Below are positions 22,131-34,627 of a DNA stretch of 64,000 bases, one piece after another. Origin of the DNA: Brachyhypopomus gauderio (Eukaryota; Chordata; Actinopteri; Gymnotiformes; Hypopomidae); assembly GCF_052324685.1 (NCBI RefSeq), contig NC_135220.1, positions 12,206,639 through 12,270,638 on the forward strand, in the 5' to 3' direction. The position numbers and the translations under genes were made by a program. The notes below the pieces were generated by a model, which was not told the DNA's origin, searched no databases, and saw only the letters and a program-made list of their open reading frames with translations. Position 1 is the stretch's first letter. Each line of letters begins with the position of its first letter.

Positions 22131-25100
22131 TTATGTGGACTCGTTGTGGCTCAGCGTCTTGCCGCCGTTAAGCATGGCGGAGGCGCTGCGACTCTTGGTG
22201 GGCGTGCCACTTCCCGACCGCGAGAACTCACTCAGGTCGTGGAGAGAGGGCTCTCTGTACATGGCAACTGCAGCACACAGGAAGAGAATGAGGGGGTCAG
22301 GAAATTCAGGAAATGCCACAAGAAGCCAGGCGGCTATAATGATGCATGATGGATGGATTGATGGATTGATGGATGGATGGATGGATGGATGGATGAAATT
22401 TGTGCTTTGAACATTAGCCAATGCTAACTTCTCTCTGCCTTGTATGGCTATTTTTAGAAGATTCTTAGAGGACAAACCTTTCAGAGGTTTGGGGATGAAG
22501 TGAGCGGCTGGTTTGGTCTTTTTAACATGGTTGCCCTTCATAATGTGGCCTTCTTTATTAAACCCCAGATACCAGCCGCGGCCCGACTGCTGTTGCCGGT
22601 ACAGCATGGACGAGTAGGTCACGTAGTAGTTCTCGAACACAGACTCCTTGAACTTACACTCTGGTGTAAAGTGTTCCTATTAAAAAGAGTGAGAGAACAG
22701 GGGGGTGGAGGTGGTAGCAAAAGAGACAAATTGGGGAAACGGATGGAGGAGAATGAGGAACATGGAAAGAGACAGGAAAAGAGTTGTGAGTATGTTTTCT
22801 TATATTGACCACTGTCTTTCTTAGCAATTTAACAGCATTTTGATCTGATCTCTAAACCTCTGTGAACTTCCTGCTGATGGTGTCCCTAGATAAGAATATT
22901 AACAGGACCATACATCACCCCCTCTCATTTTGTGGCACGCTGTTGATTACTTTTAAATGGCTGTGGCCAGAACCCGTCTGGATCCTGTTTCCTCTGGATC
23001 GATACATCTATCCTCAGGAAAATAACCTCTCACCATCAACGAGATGACACCCATACACCAACACAAACAAAGGACACGCACACACGCCTCAAAGAAAATG
23101 ACAATATGTGCACACGACTTTCTGCACTTCCTGCACAGTATTAACAAGCCCCACACCTCTTTATTATTGTAAAAGACTCAGCAGTGCCAGATGGGAAGGA
23201 CAAACGCACTGAACATCTCAAGAGTGTCTTCCAAAAGCAACAGCAACCTTGCTTCAAAATGGAGATTTCCAAATGACAGGAACACATATTGCCACAGCGT
23301 TAAATTACTTACAGTGTCACAACACATTAAATCAAAGAATATCGGTTAGGGCGGCAGCTCTCAAAACAGAATATGCATTAGCCTGTGCTGGTGGTCTCTT
23401 CACTTTTAATAACTACTGTGTACTTAATAGCAAATCAAATCTTCACAGCCTTGGAAGACACAATGATGCACCTTAAGCATACGTTTATGCCTAGAGCTGT
23501 AAATAGGAAAGCACTTGGGGCATTATATGGGAAAGATTACAGATGCCCCAATGAACATATAGTTGGCAATTCTTGTAAAATTTCCAATTAATATGCAATG
23601 CTAGAATGAAAGGTTTTGTGTTGGGGGGTACAGTGTGCATGGGGACTCCCGTAATGAATGGTGTGAGTGGTGTGTCTACTGTGTGGCCTGTGTGCTGTAG
23701 ATGGTCTGTACTGCACTATTTGTGTTGTGGATTATATCATCTGTATAGTGTGGATGGTGTGTTTTTATGGTCTGGATTTGTCTGTATATGTTGTATGCCT
23801 GCACTCTCATTGCTGTGCAGACAGGAGGTACTGAGCTGGTACTCACGGAGGTGTACAGATAGCCCTCGTTGTTCATGGCCAGGTATAGCTTGGTCTGAAC
23901 TCCCTGGATGGCCACCACGCGCAGCCCCACAGGGATGAGGTTGAAAATAGCTGTTGAGGAAAGCACATTAAGTGAGTATGATCTGAGGAGGGAGGTGTCT
24001 CAACCTGCTCTTGATGATGCGTGTTCATGCAGACCGTATGGGTGAAGACCATACGGGTACACACTGTATGGGTACAGACCATACGAGTATAGACCGTATA
24101 GGTGCAGACCATATGGGTACAGACCGTACGGGTATAGACCATATGGGTGCAGACCTTACGGGTATAGACCGTATGGGTATAGACCGTATGGCTGCAGACC
24201 TTACGGGTATAGACTGTACGGGTATAGACCGTATGGGTATAGACCGTACGGGTATAGACCATATGGGTGCAGACCTTACGGGTATAGACTGTACGGGTAT
24301 AGACCGTATGGGTATAGACCGTACGGCTGCAGACCTTACGGGTATAGACCGTACGGGTATAGACCGTACGGGTACAGACCGTAGCTACTGTCTTCCTCCT
24401 TGGTGCCATCTACAGTGCCGTCAGCCTGGAGCTGGAGGTGGAAACCCTGACGACTGTGGAGCTTGGTGACGATGCCCTTGAGCTGAGGCTCTGTGTCATT
24501 CACGTAGCAAAGGACATGGAGTTAGTGGAGATAGAGAAGGAAAGAAAGAAAGAAATACAAACAACAACAAAGAAACTGACGATGCAATGCATGCAATAGC
24601 ACAGGGAGCAGAACATTCTCAGTTTAGGATTAGGATGGGGTTAGTTTAGGATGGGATTATATTAGGACGGGGTTATATATTAGGATGGGATTAGGTTAGG
24701 ATGGGGTTAGAATTAGGGTGGGGTTCTTAATAGAGCTGCTTTTTTCTTTTGTAATAATTAGAGTTGAGTTTTTAACAGGGATTTGGATTCCATATCCTGC
24801 CGTAGGTTGTACTTTAAATCCCTAAAATGGCATGTTCCTTGCTGAGGATTAGTGATGATTGTCCATTTCAAATATCAAAATATCAAAGTGGAATAACAAT
24901 GATGAAATTAATTTGACTACATATCTTCTCTGTTTGGGGTAGAATATTTACATTTCCTGTCAGTTATACATTATTTGTGGCATGAACCCTTAAGGGGTTT
25001 AGTACCAGTGAACTCTCTGGAAACGTGGGTGAAAACACTCCTCGCCACTACAGACGGTGTCAAATAGACAAGCTGCTCTATAGTCTTTAACATGTAATTG

Positions 25101-25914
25101 CTGTTGTCAACCCGTTAAGACCAATACAAACACAGCCATATAAATGTTATGGCATTTCAACATGAGCTCGTACATAAATACACTTATCACTCAGTGGCAA
25201 AGACAATTAGCAACAGAATGAAGATGGTAATTACAATTTAGGTAAATGTGGTGTGATAATTGTGTGGGTCACAATAAAAGCACAGTAGTCTGCATGCTGC
25301 ATTATCTCTGACTCATCTATCGCACAGGGTTTGAGTGCTATATAACCCACTGACTGTCCTAAAGGGAAGGCTGGAACAGATATTATTCCGAGAGAAACCG
25401 ATCCAAGCATACCGGTAGAAACCTAACATCCTCTTTGGTTTGTCATCTCTGACTGTACATTCTAGAGAACTCCTGCCTACCAGTAACTTGCAGCTACTGC
25501 GTTGTTCATACAGCCAGTGGCATGGACATTCAGAAGGTGACTTCATCCATTAGGTGAAGAAGGAAGATGAGGATGAGAATGAAGAAGATAAATAGTGAAA
25601 ATATAATGACGATGATGATGATGTTCTCGTGTTGTTCTCAATGCACGTAACACCGCACCTGGCCGCCTCCGCTTTCGCTTCTTTGAGCCAAAGAGTTTGA
25701 CGCGTGAGAACAAGTTGAGCCTGCTGGGTTTTTCGCAGGTCCCTATACTCTTATTGGGGCTGCTGGCGCATCGGCCGGCATTCGCCTTCTCGCGCTCCCT
25801 CGCCTGCCTCTTCTGTCGAATGAGGGAGCTGGCGATCGCTGCGGCTGTAGCCAGTTTGGCGTTTTGGCGTGGCGACGCGTCCCAGATTAAAATTCTGCGC
25901 TTTTCACCACACAC
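22131..25914 (-). CDS. FGF13: FGF13, A-type (1A/S-like) isoform with nuclear-type N-terminus; annotated start codon missing
   Basis: Exons in transcript order are 25914-25659 (1A), 24490-24380 (111 nt), 23950-23847 (104 nt), 22676-22478 (199 nt) and 22267-22131. The internal exon sizes and phases match those known for FGF13. Exon 1A encodes [20 protein letters not shown], then [19 protein letters not shown], the basic segment of FHF A isoforms. The beta-trefoil core follows ([39 protein letters not shown]), and the C-terminus ends SHNEST. FHFs are not secreted; they bind the C-termini of voltage-gated sodium channels and shape inactivation. From the usual start position (25848) the protein would be 246 residues, but that codon is ACA. 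The nearest in-frame upstream ATG is at 25914, adding 22 residues. Identity is certain; the start of this isoform is not. Confidence 0.9.
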
Positions 25915-28900
25915 AAAATAGCTTCTGTATAAGACTTGTTCAAAACATAACGTCTTCTGGAGATGATCAATAATCCATGACTGCGACGTAATGCGTAATG
26001 GTTATAACACGCGTGTTCTGTTCTCACCCAGATTTAGAACTAAAGATGTTCAAACGTCTTAGTTTAGGAACATTAACCACCTGATTCAGCTTCTGCTCCT
26101 AGGGTTAGGATACGGCTCTTCCGCGGGCAGCAGCAAATTAAAAAAATGGTTCCTTGTCTTTCCAGGGAAAAAAGCACTGTTCTAGCAAAGGTTTCCTTAC
26201 CACCCGGCTATCGCATTTGTATGGGAGAGATGCACAACACGTGGAAATCCGTGCCATCCTTGGACTGTCATGGTCCCTAACAGCAAGACTGGCTTTGCGA
26301 GGACGAAGAACCCACTTAAGCAACGGACCGATTCAGCAAAATATTAGCACCTGTTAACACACCACGGCTATTGAAATCGCTCATTTTTCCCTAAGAGACA
26401 GATGCTTGGGAAAGGGTTGTCTTCGCCTTTCAGCTTCCCGGGAGTCTTTAGTTTTTTTTCGTCTTGGGGCAAGTTAAGTCAGGTTGTCTGTGCTCTAGAA
26501 TGCGAGGTGTTTCCTCTGGTGGTCTCGCCTGCTTGTCGTGGCAAATGTTTTGTTTTCAGCAGCCAATATCTGCAGAAGGATCCCCAGACACGTCCGGATC
26601 CCTAAGACCGCCCCAAAATGTAGAGGTAGTTGAACAATACCCCTGTCTAATCAAACCCGGTGGGAGACAGATGAGGTAGACGCCCCTGTCGGTTTTAGCG
26701 GTACGATCCCGGTGAATGAATCAAGAAGGGTGTTCATCAGCGCTATGGCAGGCTCCTGGTCGCCGGACGCCAGACTGAAGAGCGCGCGCCTCTCTGCACC
26801 ACTATCTCTCCTGCACGGAGTCGCTTCTGCAGCGCCGCTTCACGCGGGCTGCGTGCTGACAGACAAGCAGCGAAACGTGACTGTGGTCTTCAACAAGACG
26901 GCGTGAAAATATCAGTCCGTTCACATGAAACTGTCGTCTGTAAGCCTTTTCATGCATAATATAATAGAACGACTTCCTATTGCGTACGTTTAAACATAAC
27001 ACATGTACAGATGTCAGGTTTCTAATCAATAACACATTTAATACTACACATTTAAATCAAAGCCTTAATATAAGCGTGAATCCTATTCTGCCATGAGGTA
27101 TACTGTTCAAATCTTCCATACTCCGTAAATCTAGACTCGCTGCCTCTGTCTTTGTAATAAGTTACTACGTAGCCAAAAACGCTGCACTGCAACACATTAA
27201 CAAAATAAGGTTAATTGAAGCCGCCCAGTTTCACGTAATGCGTTTCTCCTGACTTACTTTTTGGGGTGAATGTGAAAAGTTGCACGGCGCCATCTATGGA
27301 AATAAAGGAAATCTAGACAGAGATGTCCTCTCCCAAAATGGCATATTCTATATTCAAAACAAGGCCACAAAGCCCACCAAACTATCCTTACAGTTATCCT
27401 AACAGCAACACAAATGTTTTTTTTTCTTCATGTCGGCCTATACCGGAATATTTATCACAGGTTCTGACATTTACAACATGCACCCCACGTTAGTCGCCTA
27501 GCAAACGTCTTCATTTCGCCAAATGGTTCATTAACGGGGAAAACCGCTCTATTGCGCCGTTATACGTTTTATTATACGTTCGTCTCTATATATACAAAGG
27601 CAAACGCACATTCGATTATAACCACAGATGCGGAAAGTCTCGCAAGACACAGAATGCACAAAGTATACCTGAAGCTGATCTTCTTAAAGGAAATGCCATC
27701 CCTAATTTAAAAGCCTCCGAGAAACCCCCCACTAATGTTTCCGTACTCCTTCAGCTCGAACTGTGAACGAAGAAGAGACGCTCTAAAGTTTGATACCATC
27801 CTCTCGAGTATTCTGTCCATTAACACCGGACAAACATAGTAATCAACACAGGTCATTATCGGATATTACTGACAGACCATTTTGACTCTAGAGTAGCTCA
27901 TCAATGATTCATTGGACGGCATCTCTAATCTTACCAACATGTCTTAGTAAGGTGAGTAACGGGAAAGCGACACTCCAAACAGATTTAAATGTGCACTTGC
28001 AGCACGCGAGTGCACGAGCCTCAGGGTGGCTTACATTTGAAAAGGTAGGCTACTCGATGCTACAAGTGGTAGTATATTTACAGAGTATTTGGGTTATTTT
28101 GAAATCAGCAACAAACATCAAGTGGGTGGAAATCCAAGATGTAGCTGCATATCTGAACACTTCAGCCTAGACGAAAGTGTGCTTAACCATTAAGAAGACT
28201 TCGCACATTAATCAAAAGCATTATGCCTGCCACAGTATCAAAGACGGTAAGCACTGTGGTATATCAGTGCTAACACTGCACGCGTCTGGATGTTTTCTGA
28301 ACCCCCTAAAGCCTCGCGCATTCTACAGCAGCTGGTGGAAATGAAGGCACATCGGCCAAAACAGCTGACGTCATTTAGTGAGACTTCTGTTCACTCACAG
28401 CCTAATGGCTTATTGATGTAATGAGGAACCGGGCTTGACTCAAACAGGGAGAATTGAATTAGGCTGGCCTTTCTTCTTCTTATGAAAGTGTAATTTGTAA
28501 ATAAATGAAACCCAGTTTGTCGGACCACAGTGCAGATGTGAAGCAGGAATGATATGCCTGCCTTCTCCACTCAAATAAAAGAGCTTACACAGTAACATAG
28601 CAATACAGAAAACAGGTTACACTGTGATGTATATCTAAAATCCTGTCCTCTAATGCATTAAAAATCCTTTAATGTTCCTTTATGCCTAAAACTTACTCTC
28701 ATACTGATAATCGGTTGGAACTAAATTACAATGGTTTGTTTCATTTTTCTAGATGTATTACATTTATAAGCGATTCTTGAGTTATATATAAATGTTTTTA
28801 ATTATTTCTCCAGCAAAAAAAACAATTTCATATAGTCCTACCTTGTTTTTAAACTTCAAAAAAAACGTAATGGATTTTTCTACCTTTCTACAAAAGGGTA

Positions 28901-31755
28901 ACTTTTATAGATTTTGTAAATTTCCTGGCCTATCCGTACTATTACCTAGGATGAATTCTGTGATCAGATGCAAAGCACTTTGTAAGTCACTCTGGATAAG
29001 ACCGTCTGCTAAATGCCGTAAATGTAAATGTAACGTGTGGTAATCTCTCACTGGATGTTCACTAAATTGAAAAAGCCTAAATGTGCAGGTCCCAGAATAG
29101 CCAAACGCAGACGGCAATACATTTTGGTACAAATTGAATGTCTATGTACTGGCAACTGTGTCTGAGGACTTTCTAAAAAAAGTCTTCAGTCACATTTGCC
29201 GTAACACCTCAAAAGATGCTAAATGCCTCTGTAGTGTTTTCAGGGGAACAAATTAAAGTCAATATAATTAAACTTCATGCCGTTTTCCATTCCAGGGCTT
29301 TCCATCAGAAAGAAAAACAACCCCACCCATCTTTCATTTGCACTACTCAACCACTAGATGGTGCTATTAGCAGTGACAACCCACGGAAGAATATTTGGGT
29401 CATGGCACCTAAGAGACGCTTATGTTTGTAATGGTAAATCTCATTAGCTTTTAAGTAATTCATTCCCTGTTAATCAAATGTATCATATTAAAAATAAAAG
29501 AATAAAAGCTGGAGGGGTGGGGTAAGTGTAGGACGCAGACTGACATACAAGGACCAATGTGTATGTACTTACATAATGGGCTATTTTCTATGCGTAGCTC
29601 CTTAAACAGAAAGAAAAACAGAATATATGAAAGTTGCTAAATGCCAGTGTACTAACATAATACCAGTACTTTACACTCGACCTTCTCTTTGTTATTTACA
29701 ACTTCCTAATAATAATACTTTATTTTACAAAATTAAAGCATATTAATTAAGTATAAAATATACTAAAATGTTTTAAAGCGCTAATACACATCATTTCACC
29801 ACGTTTTTGACACCACGCTCACACTTGGACTTTGTCCTGTTACAGAGGTCAGCAGCTCCAGAATCTGTCACGACCCCCACCGAGCTGTTTACAAACAAGC
29901 CAGCTCCCAAACACCCCGCGCGCTGCACCTGGACGTTCCTGACACGAGCTTGCAGCGTGACGCTAAGTGCTTTATTTCCACCGAGGCCTTTATAAACAAG
30001 ACCGCAGGGAATCACGGTAATCAGGCTTATTATTAAAATTCAATTATCACTGTGGTTTGTATACCACAGTATATAATTAAAACCAGTCATTCTCCTACCT
30101 CGTGATGCAATTAATCTGAACTGCTTTATCGGAATACAAAACACAAGGAACAGGTTACAGCATGTGGAAATGAACCTATCAAATAAATAATAAACCTTCA
30201 GTTTAGGCCTGCAGCTACAGATTAGTTTAGTTATTATGTATTCTACCAATTACTCCAGTGAAATACTTTCGCTTTTCTAAAGACCAATAGAAAATAAATA
30301 AAAGAAGGATAATTTTACAGGTCTCAAAATGAAGAACTAATTGTTTTTAGAAAAATCATTTGTATTGCTTTAATTACATAAAATAATATATGTGAATTAA
30401 ACCCAACATTAGTGTCACTAGGTCTTTCACCAACAGGAGGTCATACAGCACAGTCATGGGTTTGATTCCCAAGCCTGACGCCGTGACTGAGGTACCCTTG
30501 AGCAAGGCACCTAACCTCAACTGCTCGCTGGGTGCCGGGTTAGGGCTGCCCACCGCTCTGGGCAAGTGTGCACCACAGCCTCCTAGTAATCACTAGTGTG
30601 TATGTAGATTTACTGATAGGGCCATAATCAACACCGCACCCACACACTATTGACAGGGGGCCATACTCAACACTACACCCACACACTACTGACAGGGGAC
30701 TGTACTCAACACCGCACCCACACACTACTGACAGGGGGCCATACTCAACACTACACCCACACACTACTGACAGGGAACTGTACACAACACCGCACCCACA
30801 CACTACGGACAGGGCCGTACTCAACACCGCACCCACACACTACTGACAGGGGGCCATACTCAACACTACACCCACAGACTACTGACAGGGGGCCATACTC
30901 AACACTACACCCACAGACTACTGACAGGGGACTGTATTCAACACCGCACCCACACACTACTGACAGGGCTGTAATCAACATCGCTCCCACACATTGACAG
31001 GGGGCCATACTCAACACCGCACCCACACACTACGGACAGGGGACTGTACTCAACACCGCACCCACACACTACGGACAGGAGACTGTACTCAACACTACAC
31101 TCACACACTACAGACAGGGCTGTAATCAACATCGCTCCCACACATTGACAGGGGGCCGTACTCAACACTACACCCACACGCTACTGACAGGGGACTGTAT
31201 TCAACACCGCACCCACAAACTACTGACAGGGGACTGTACTCAACACCGCACCCCCACACAACTGATATCCTAGTATACGCATATAATGAGTTTTCCGTTA
31301 GTATCAGTTAGTTTCAACTTACACTGACTGTAGCAGCTATTATAGCAGTAGAGAATCTCACACTGAACTTAGTAAACTTGCTTTAAAAATGTTCAAATGT
31401 ACAGTGGATGTTTAATTTGTTCCCTGCTGTGCATTTACACTGTAATTGCTATAGAAAAGGTGATCCAACAGGTGCGTAAAATATCCAGCAAGTGTTACCT
31501 GGTGCTATCTGGAACCCAGACATCTGGACTATTCTCCTCTAGACTGATGAGCTTCCAGAATGTGAAGCAGAAGGCTTATTGGCACTTGGTGTGTAGGAGA
31601 CAGACCTCTCCACCCTGTCTGCACTGAGCTGACACATGAAGAGACCTCCCGCCTCAGAATGTACTCACCATCCATAACTGTGCACACTTCATACAAGCCA
31701 ACAGAATGTCAGAAAAGAAGATGAACTGTTAGGAAATTTGCAATATAAGTGCTCA

Positions 31756-31831
<76 letters not shown>

Positions 31832-34627
31832 CACACACACAGATGCATGTACAGATTACTTGACCCAGATGACTTTTGGTTTCCGCTAAACCACCCCACT
31901 TTCATTCTGCGAAACAAAAAAGTAGATTAATGAATGCCATCTGAAAATACTGAATTTTGTGTTGTTCAATAAATGCCCAGCCCATTTACCACGTACAGTC
32001 TATAATGACATCTAGTGGCCAAATTACGCATTTTGAATGTTTTTGCTGTAACTCACTGCTTATTAAACATGCACTAATATCTCTGACACTGCAACTGGTA
32101 TTCACTTAGACAACGAAACATCTGGTGATTTCATGAGAATGCATCCTGAAACGATTTAAATATTTGTTTGCACTTAGTCAAAAGCGTCTCCCTTTAATCA
32201 TGTTCAAGTCCGATTGCTGTGTAGCATGAATAAACAACAATCCGCTGGTCGTGTTTGTCCTGTTTTACAAGTTTCCTTCTATGCAAAACGTGGTCGCTGC
32301 CTCAGATTGATTTATTTTCATAGCGCCGTGCACTGCTTTAAACTCAGAGGAAAAGACCAGCTCGGGCAGTCGATGTTAACGAGAAAGCGCCTGGTTAGGA
32401 TAATTAACACAGCAGTGACCCCTGGTCGCAGCTGTACCAAAGCCATTACGGTCCACAAATCGATGAGCGCGAGAACGGTCATGGATGACGTGTGTTGTGA
32501 CGTGCTGTGTTTTGTTGTTGAATGTGGGTTGAAAAGATGGATGATGGCGATAGGAAAACCAGGAGTATCTTTCAGACTCTGACATCCGCCTCGCTATTAA
32601 TCAGAATTAACTTTGAATAAAAATGTCATTAACATTTTGTAAAAAAAAAATCAATACATTTAAGTTTTCAGTGTATTTAATACACATTCAATATGCGGTG
32701 ATGGATTGTCGTCAGGTTTCTTAGGTAAATTCAGATGCTTGAAGCAATTTAAATAGTGAAGACATGGCTTTCAGAGACACCAAACGCTTTAAAGGGTCAG
32801 ACAGACAGGGCCCATACAGGCAGTTTGTCTCTACAGGGTCAGACAGACAGGAGCCACATAGGTGTTCCAGGGTTGCCAACTCTCACGCATTGAGTGTGAG
32901 ACACACACATTTGACTGTCTTCACATGCTCTCACGCCACACTTCCGATTTCTCATGCCAAAAAAAAATCTAGTTTATTTACCTCTGATCCATATCTATGA
33001 TTCAATGAGTTACTAGTTCGCTCTGGCGCCAACCACTGGCGATCGATCGATCATGATATAATACTTAATTTGTGTCCATTTTACACCGCCCCGGTAACAA
33101 TTTACACTCGTCACCCCCTCCAGGTTCAAATCTCACTCCAAGTGATCTTGAAAAGTTGGCAACCCTGGTGTTCTGTCTCTACAGGGTCAGACAGACAGGG
33201 TTCACACATGTAGTCTGTCTCTACAGGGTCAGACAGACAGGGGCCACATAGGTGTTCTGTCTCTACAGGGTCAGACAGACAGGGTCCACACAGGTAGTCT
33301 GTCTCTACAGGGTCAGACAGACAGGGCCCACACAGGTAGTCTGTCTCTACAGGGTCAGATTGCACAGACAGTCTGACTAAAGTAATTAAAAGTTACACAC
33401 CCAATTAAAGTGTCCTCATGCCACTTTCATCCATAGTTTGTAGGCTACTCTACTTTTCCATGATGAAATAAACTTTAATGAGTTTAATAAGTAACACTTT
33501 AATCACATTTAATCCCCTTCACAGCCATGTATAGTCCAGCTTTGTCTCATGGGCACAGAGACATTGCTTACTGTATAAGCCCAGCACGCTCAGAAACACA
33601 CCACACACACACTCACACAGAAAACACCTAGGATGTATTGTATCCCTGAGGATATCGTAGATTGTAGGATGTAATAAGCGTTATTGTGCTTCTGTCTGTG
33701 TAAAACACTTTGAATTGCCACTGCGAGTGAAGAGTGCTATACAAATGAATGTGCCTTGCCTATTACAAATTGTCCTGAAATTTTACATTTACTAAAGTTA
33801 TAACAATAGTTTAATTATTTTTAAATGGATATTGTAACAAATTGAAGTACATGTTTAAGACTTACAGTATAATGCGATTAGGAAGGAGGAAAAACATAAC
33901 ATTCACGGTGCTTTCAACAGGCCATTATATTTTAAAGAGGAAGAGACCGACTACCTCTTCGTCTCCATGGCAATAAGTACTGATCCTACATCGCGAGCGG
34001 AGAGCAGAGACTGCATAATGTAGACACGTTTCTTTCCCAGAAAAGCAATAAATGTATGTTTTATTATTGCCAGTCCTTAGCATGGACATAACCGTAGCTT
34101 TACCATCGATATAACTTTATCAAATCACAGGATTTCGCTCTATATCAACGAACGAAATGTGGCAGCGAAATCTCACTAGAAGCGTAGTAGCCCACGCGGC
34201 TATTAAAAGGGATTTAAAGTGACCGCATCACGTCTCCTAGACATTAAATATGAATCTTTACAGTGTCACTTGCTTTTTTATGTTTTAATTCACGCGTTAA
34301 AAAATCGTCTGACCAAAACACAAAATATGAATGTTGTTGCGAACAGAATCTGAATCAATATTTTTATGGTTTCTCAAGCGACGCCTAATATCGGTGCGTT
34401 AAATAAAATCTCCCAAAGCCCAAGACTCCGTCTTTTTCTTCAAACGCCATTTATCAGAATTAAAAACCCCACTCTCCCCATAAGAGAAGAAGCTCTTCTT
34501 TATGTAAGTACATTTTTCACAAGAACATAAAGTGGCCTGTCAGCTGGTTTGTTGTCAGAGCGTGTTTTTATAGCTTACCCTTGGTTGCCTCCTTGTCTTC
34601 TTTCGCCTTTGCCGCTTTCCCGCTCAT
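22131..34627 (-). CDS. FGF13: FGF13, V-type isoform with short alternative N-terminus
   Basis: The alternative first exon 34627-34579 encodes [16 protein letters not shown] and ends in a strong donor (CCAAGG|GTAAGC) in phase 1. That is the phase needed to join the common exon 2 at 24490. With exons 24490-24380, 23950-23847, 22676-22478 and 22267-22131 it totals 600 nt, 199 residues. The peptide matches the human V-type start (MSGKVTKPKEEKDASK). This transcript would span 12.5 kb and contain exon 1A inside its first intron, so the two N-termini come from separate promoters. I could not find exons matching the human U or Y forms. F9 starts 1.6 kb away on the opposite strand. Confidence 0.88.
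22346..22395 (+). repeat. (ATGG)n/(GATT) tetranucleotide repeat in FGF13 last intron
   Basis: Runs of GGAT/TGATGGAT lie in the intron between the final two FGF13 exons, about 80 bases from the exon 5 acceptor. Confidence 0.95.
24020..24379 (-). repeat. 15-bp minisatellite, about 24 copies, abutting the FGF13 exon 2 donor
   Basis: Units are of the form GGTATAGACCGTACG or GGTGCAGACCATATG on the + strand, period 15. In the FGF13 sense the array begins at the very first intron base: the donor GTCTGTACCCGTACGG is itself a repeat unit. It extends about 360 bases into intron 2. The period is a multiple of three, so it gives false frames of five-residue repeats on both strands. Confidence 0.95.
25915..26910 (-). 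promoter_or_regulatory. FGF13: Probable promoter region of the FGF13 A-type first exon
   Basis: No recognised coding sequence. GC and CpG content rises in the 26690-26890 block (AAGAGCGCGCGCCTC, CAGCGCCGCTTCACGCG) relative to its AT-rich neighbours. Position upstream of exon 1A on the minus strand makes a promoter or 5' UTR role plausible. The 64-residue + frame at 26712-26906 lacks family features and is probably incidental. Confidence 0.35.
26911..30370. other. FGF13 long first intron (V form), no other gene recognised
   Basis: Mostly AT-rich non-repetitive DNA with only short frames. It may carry conserved regulatory elements, which cannot be judged from one sequence. A retroelement tail at 28963-29032 is annotated separately. 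Confidence 0.4.
28963..29032 (+). mobile_element. Fish SINE/DNA-element 3' tail remnant
   Basis: The text GCACTTTGTAAGTCACTCTGG ATAAGACCGTCTGCTAAATG (with a break here) ending in repeated GTAAATGTAA is the widely shared 3' tail of short interspersed elements in teleosts. Related tails occur at about 40441-40490 and 56840-56895. Only the tail is recognisable. Confidence 0.6.
30405..30605 (+). mobile_element. SINE-like interspersed repeat
   Basis: Contains GTCATGGGTTTGATTCCCAA, a tRNA B-box-like element, then TGAGCAAGGCACCTAACC and a GCTCTGGGCAAGTGTGC segment. This arrangement recurs in degenerate form at 40500-40636 and 54777-54925 (ATGACCCTCCAGTCACAAG). It is likely a tRNA-derived SINE family in this genome. 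Confidence 0.5.
30620..31262 (+). repeat. ~40-bp minisatellite in FGF13 first intron, about 15 copies
   Basis: Units read ACTCAACACTACACCCACAC then ACTACTGACAGGGGGCCAT, with CCGCACCC and GACTGT variants and occasional shorter copies (GCTGTAATCAACATCGCTCC). It produces false Thr/His-rich and Cys/Val-rich frames on the two strands. Confidence 0.93.
31757..31828 (+). repeat. (CA)n microsatellite in FGF13 first intron
   Basis: A pure run of about 36 CA dinucleotides, followed by AAACACACACACAG. Confidence 0.98.
32790..33365 (+). repeat. 42-bp minisatellite interrupted by a transposon
   Basis: The unit is AGTCTGTCTCTACAGGGTCA followed by GACAGACAGGGCCCACACAGGT. Copies lie at 32796-32867 and again at 33168-33360, split by a 300-bp element. 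Before the insertion this was a single array of about seven units. Confidence 0.93.
32868..33167. mobile_element. 300-bp MITE-like element inserted in the minisatellite
   Basis: Perfect 14-bp terminal inverted repeats CAGGGTTGCCAACT / AGTTGGCAACCCTG bound the element. It is flanked by the direct repeat GTGTTC (32862-32867 and 33168-33173). Other units of the host array read ATAGGTGTTCTGTCTC without interruption, which gives the empty site. The interior has no coding frame and includes CGATCGATCGATCATGAT at about 33040. The structure is that of a non-autonomous DNA transposon; the superfamily is not settled because the target duplication is 6 bp as drawn. Confidence 0.85.

Noticed and set aside
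23873..24469. Five-residue repeat proteins on both strands (MGTDRTGID- and [15 protein letters not shown])
   Set aside because: They come from the 15-bp minisatellite in FGF13 intron 2; real FGF13 exons lie at each end.
22700..25650. A miR-504-like hairpin in FGF13 introns
   Set aside because: Human FGF13 hosts miR-504, but no GACCCTGGTCTGC-like sequence was found by eye on the minus strand here.
26712..26906. 64-residue plus frame [16 protein letters not shown]... as a small gene
   Set aside because: No known motif or splice context; it sits in the CpG-richer block upstream of the FGF13 A exon and is more likely promoter or 5' UTR sequence.
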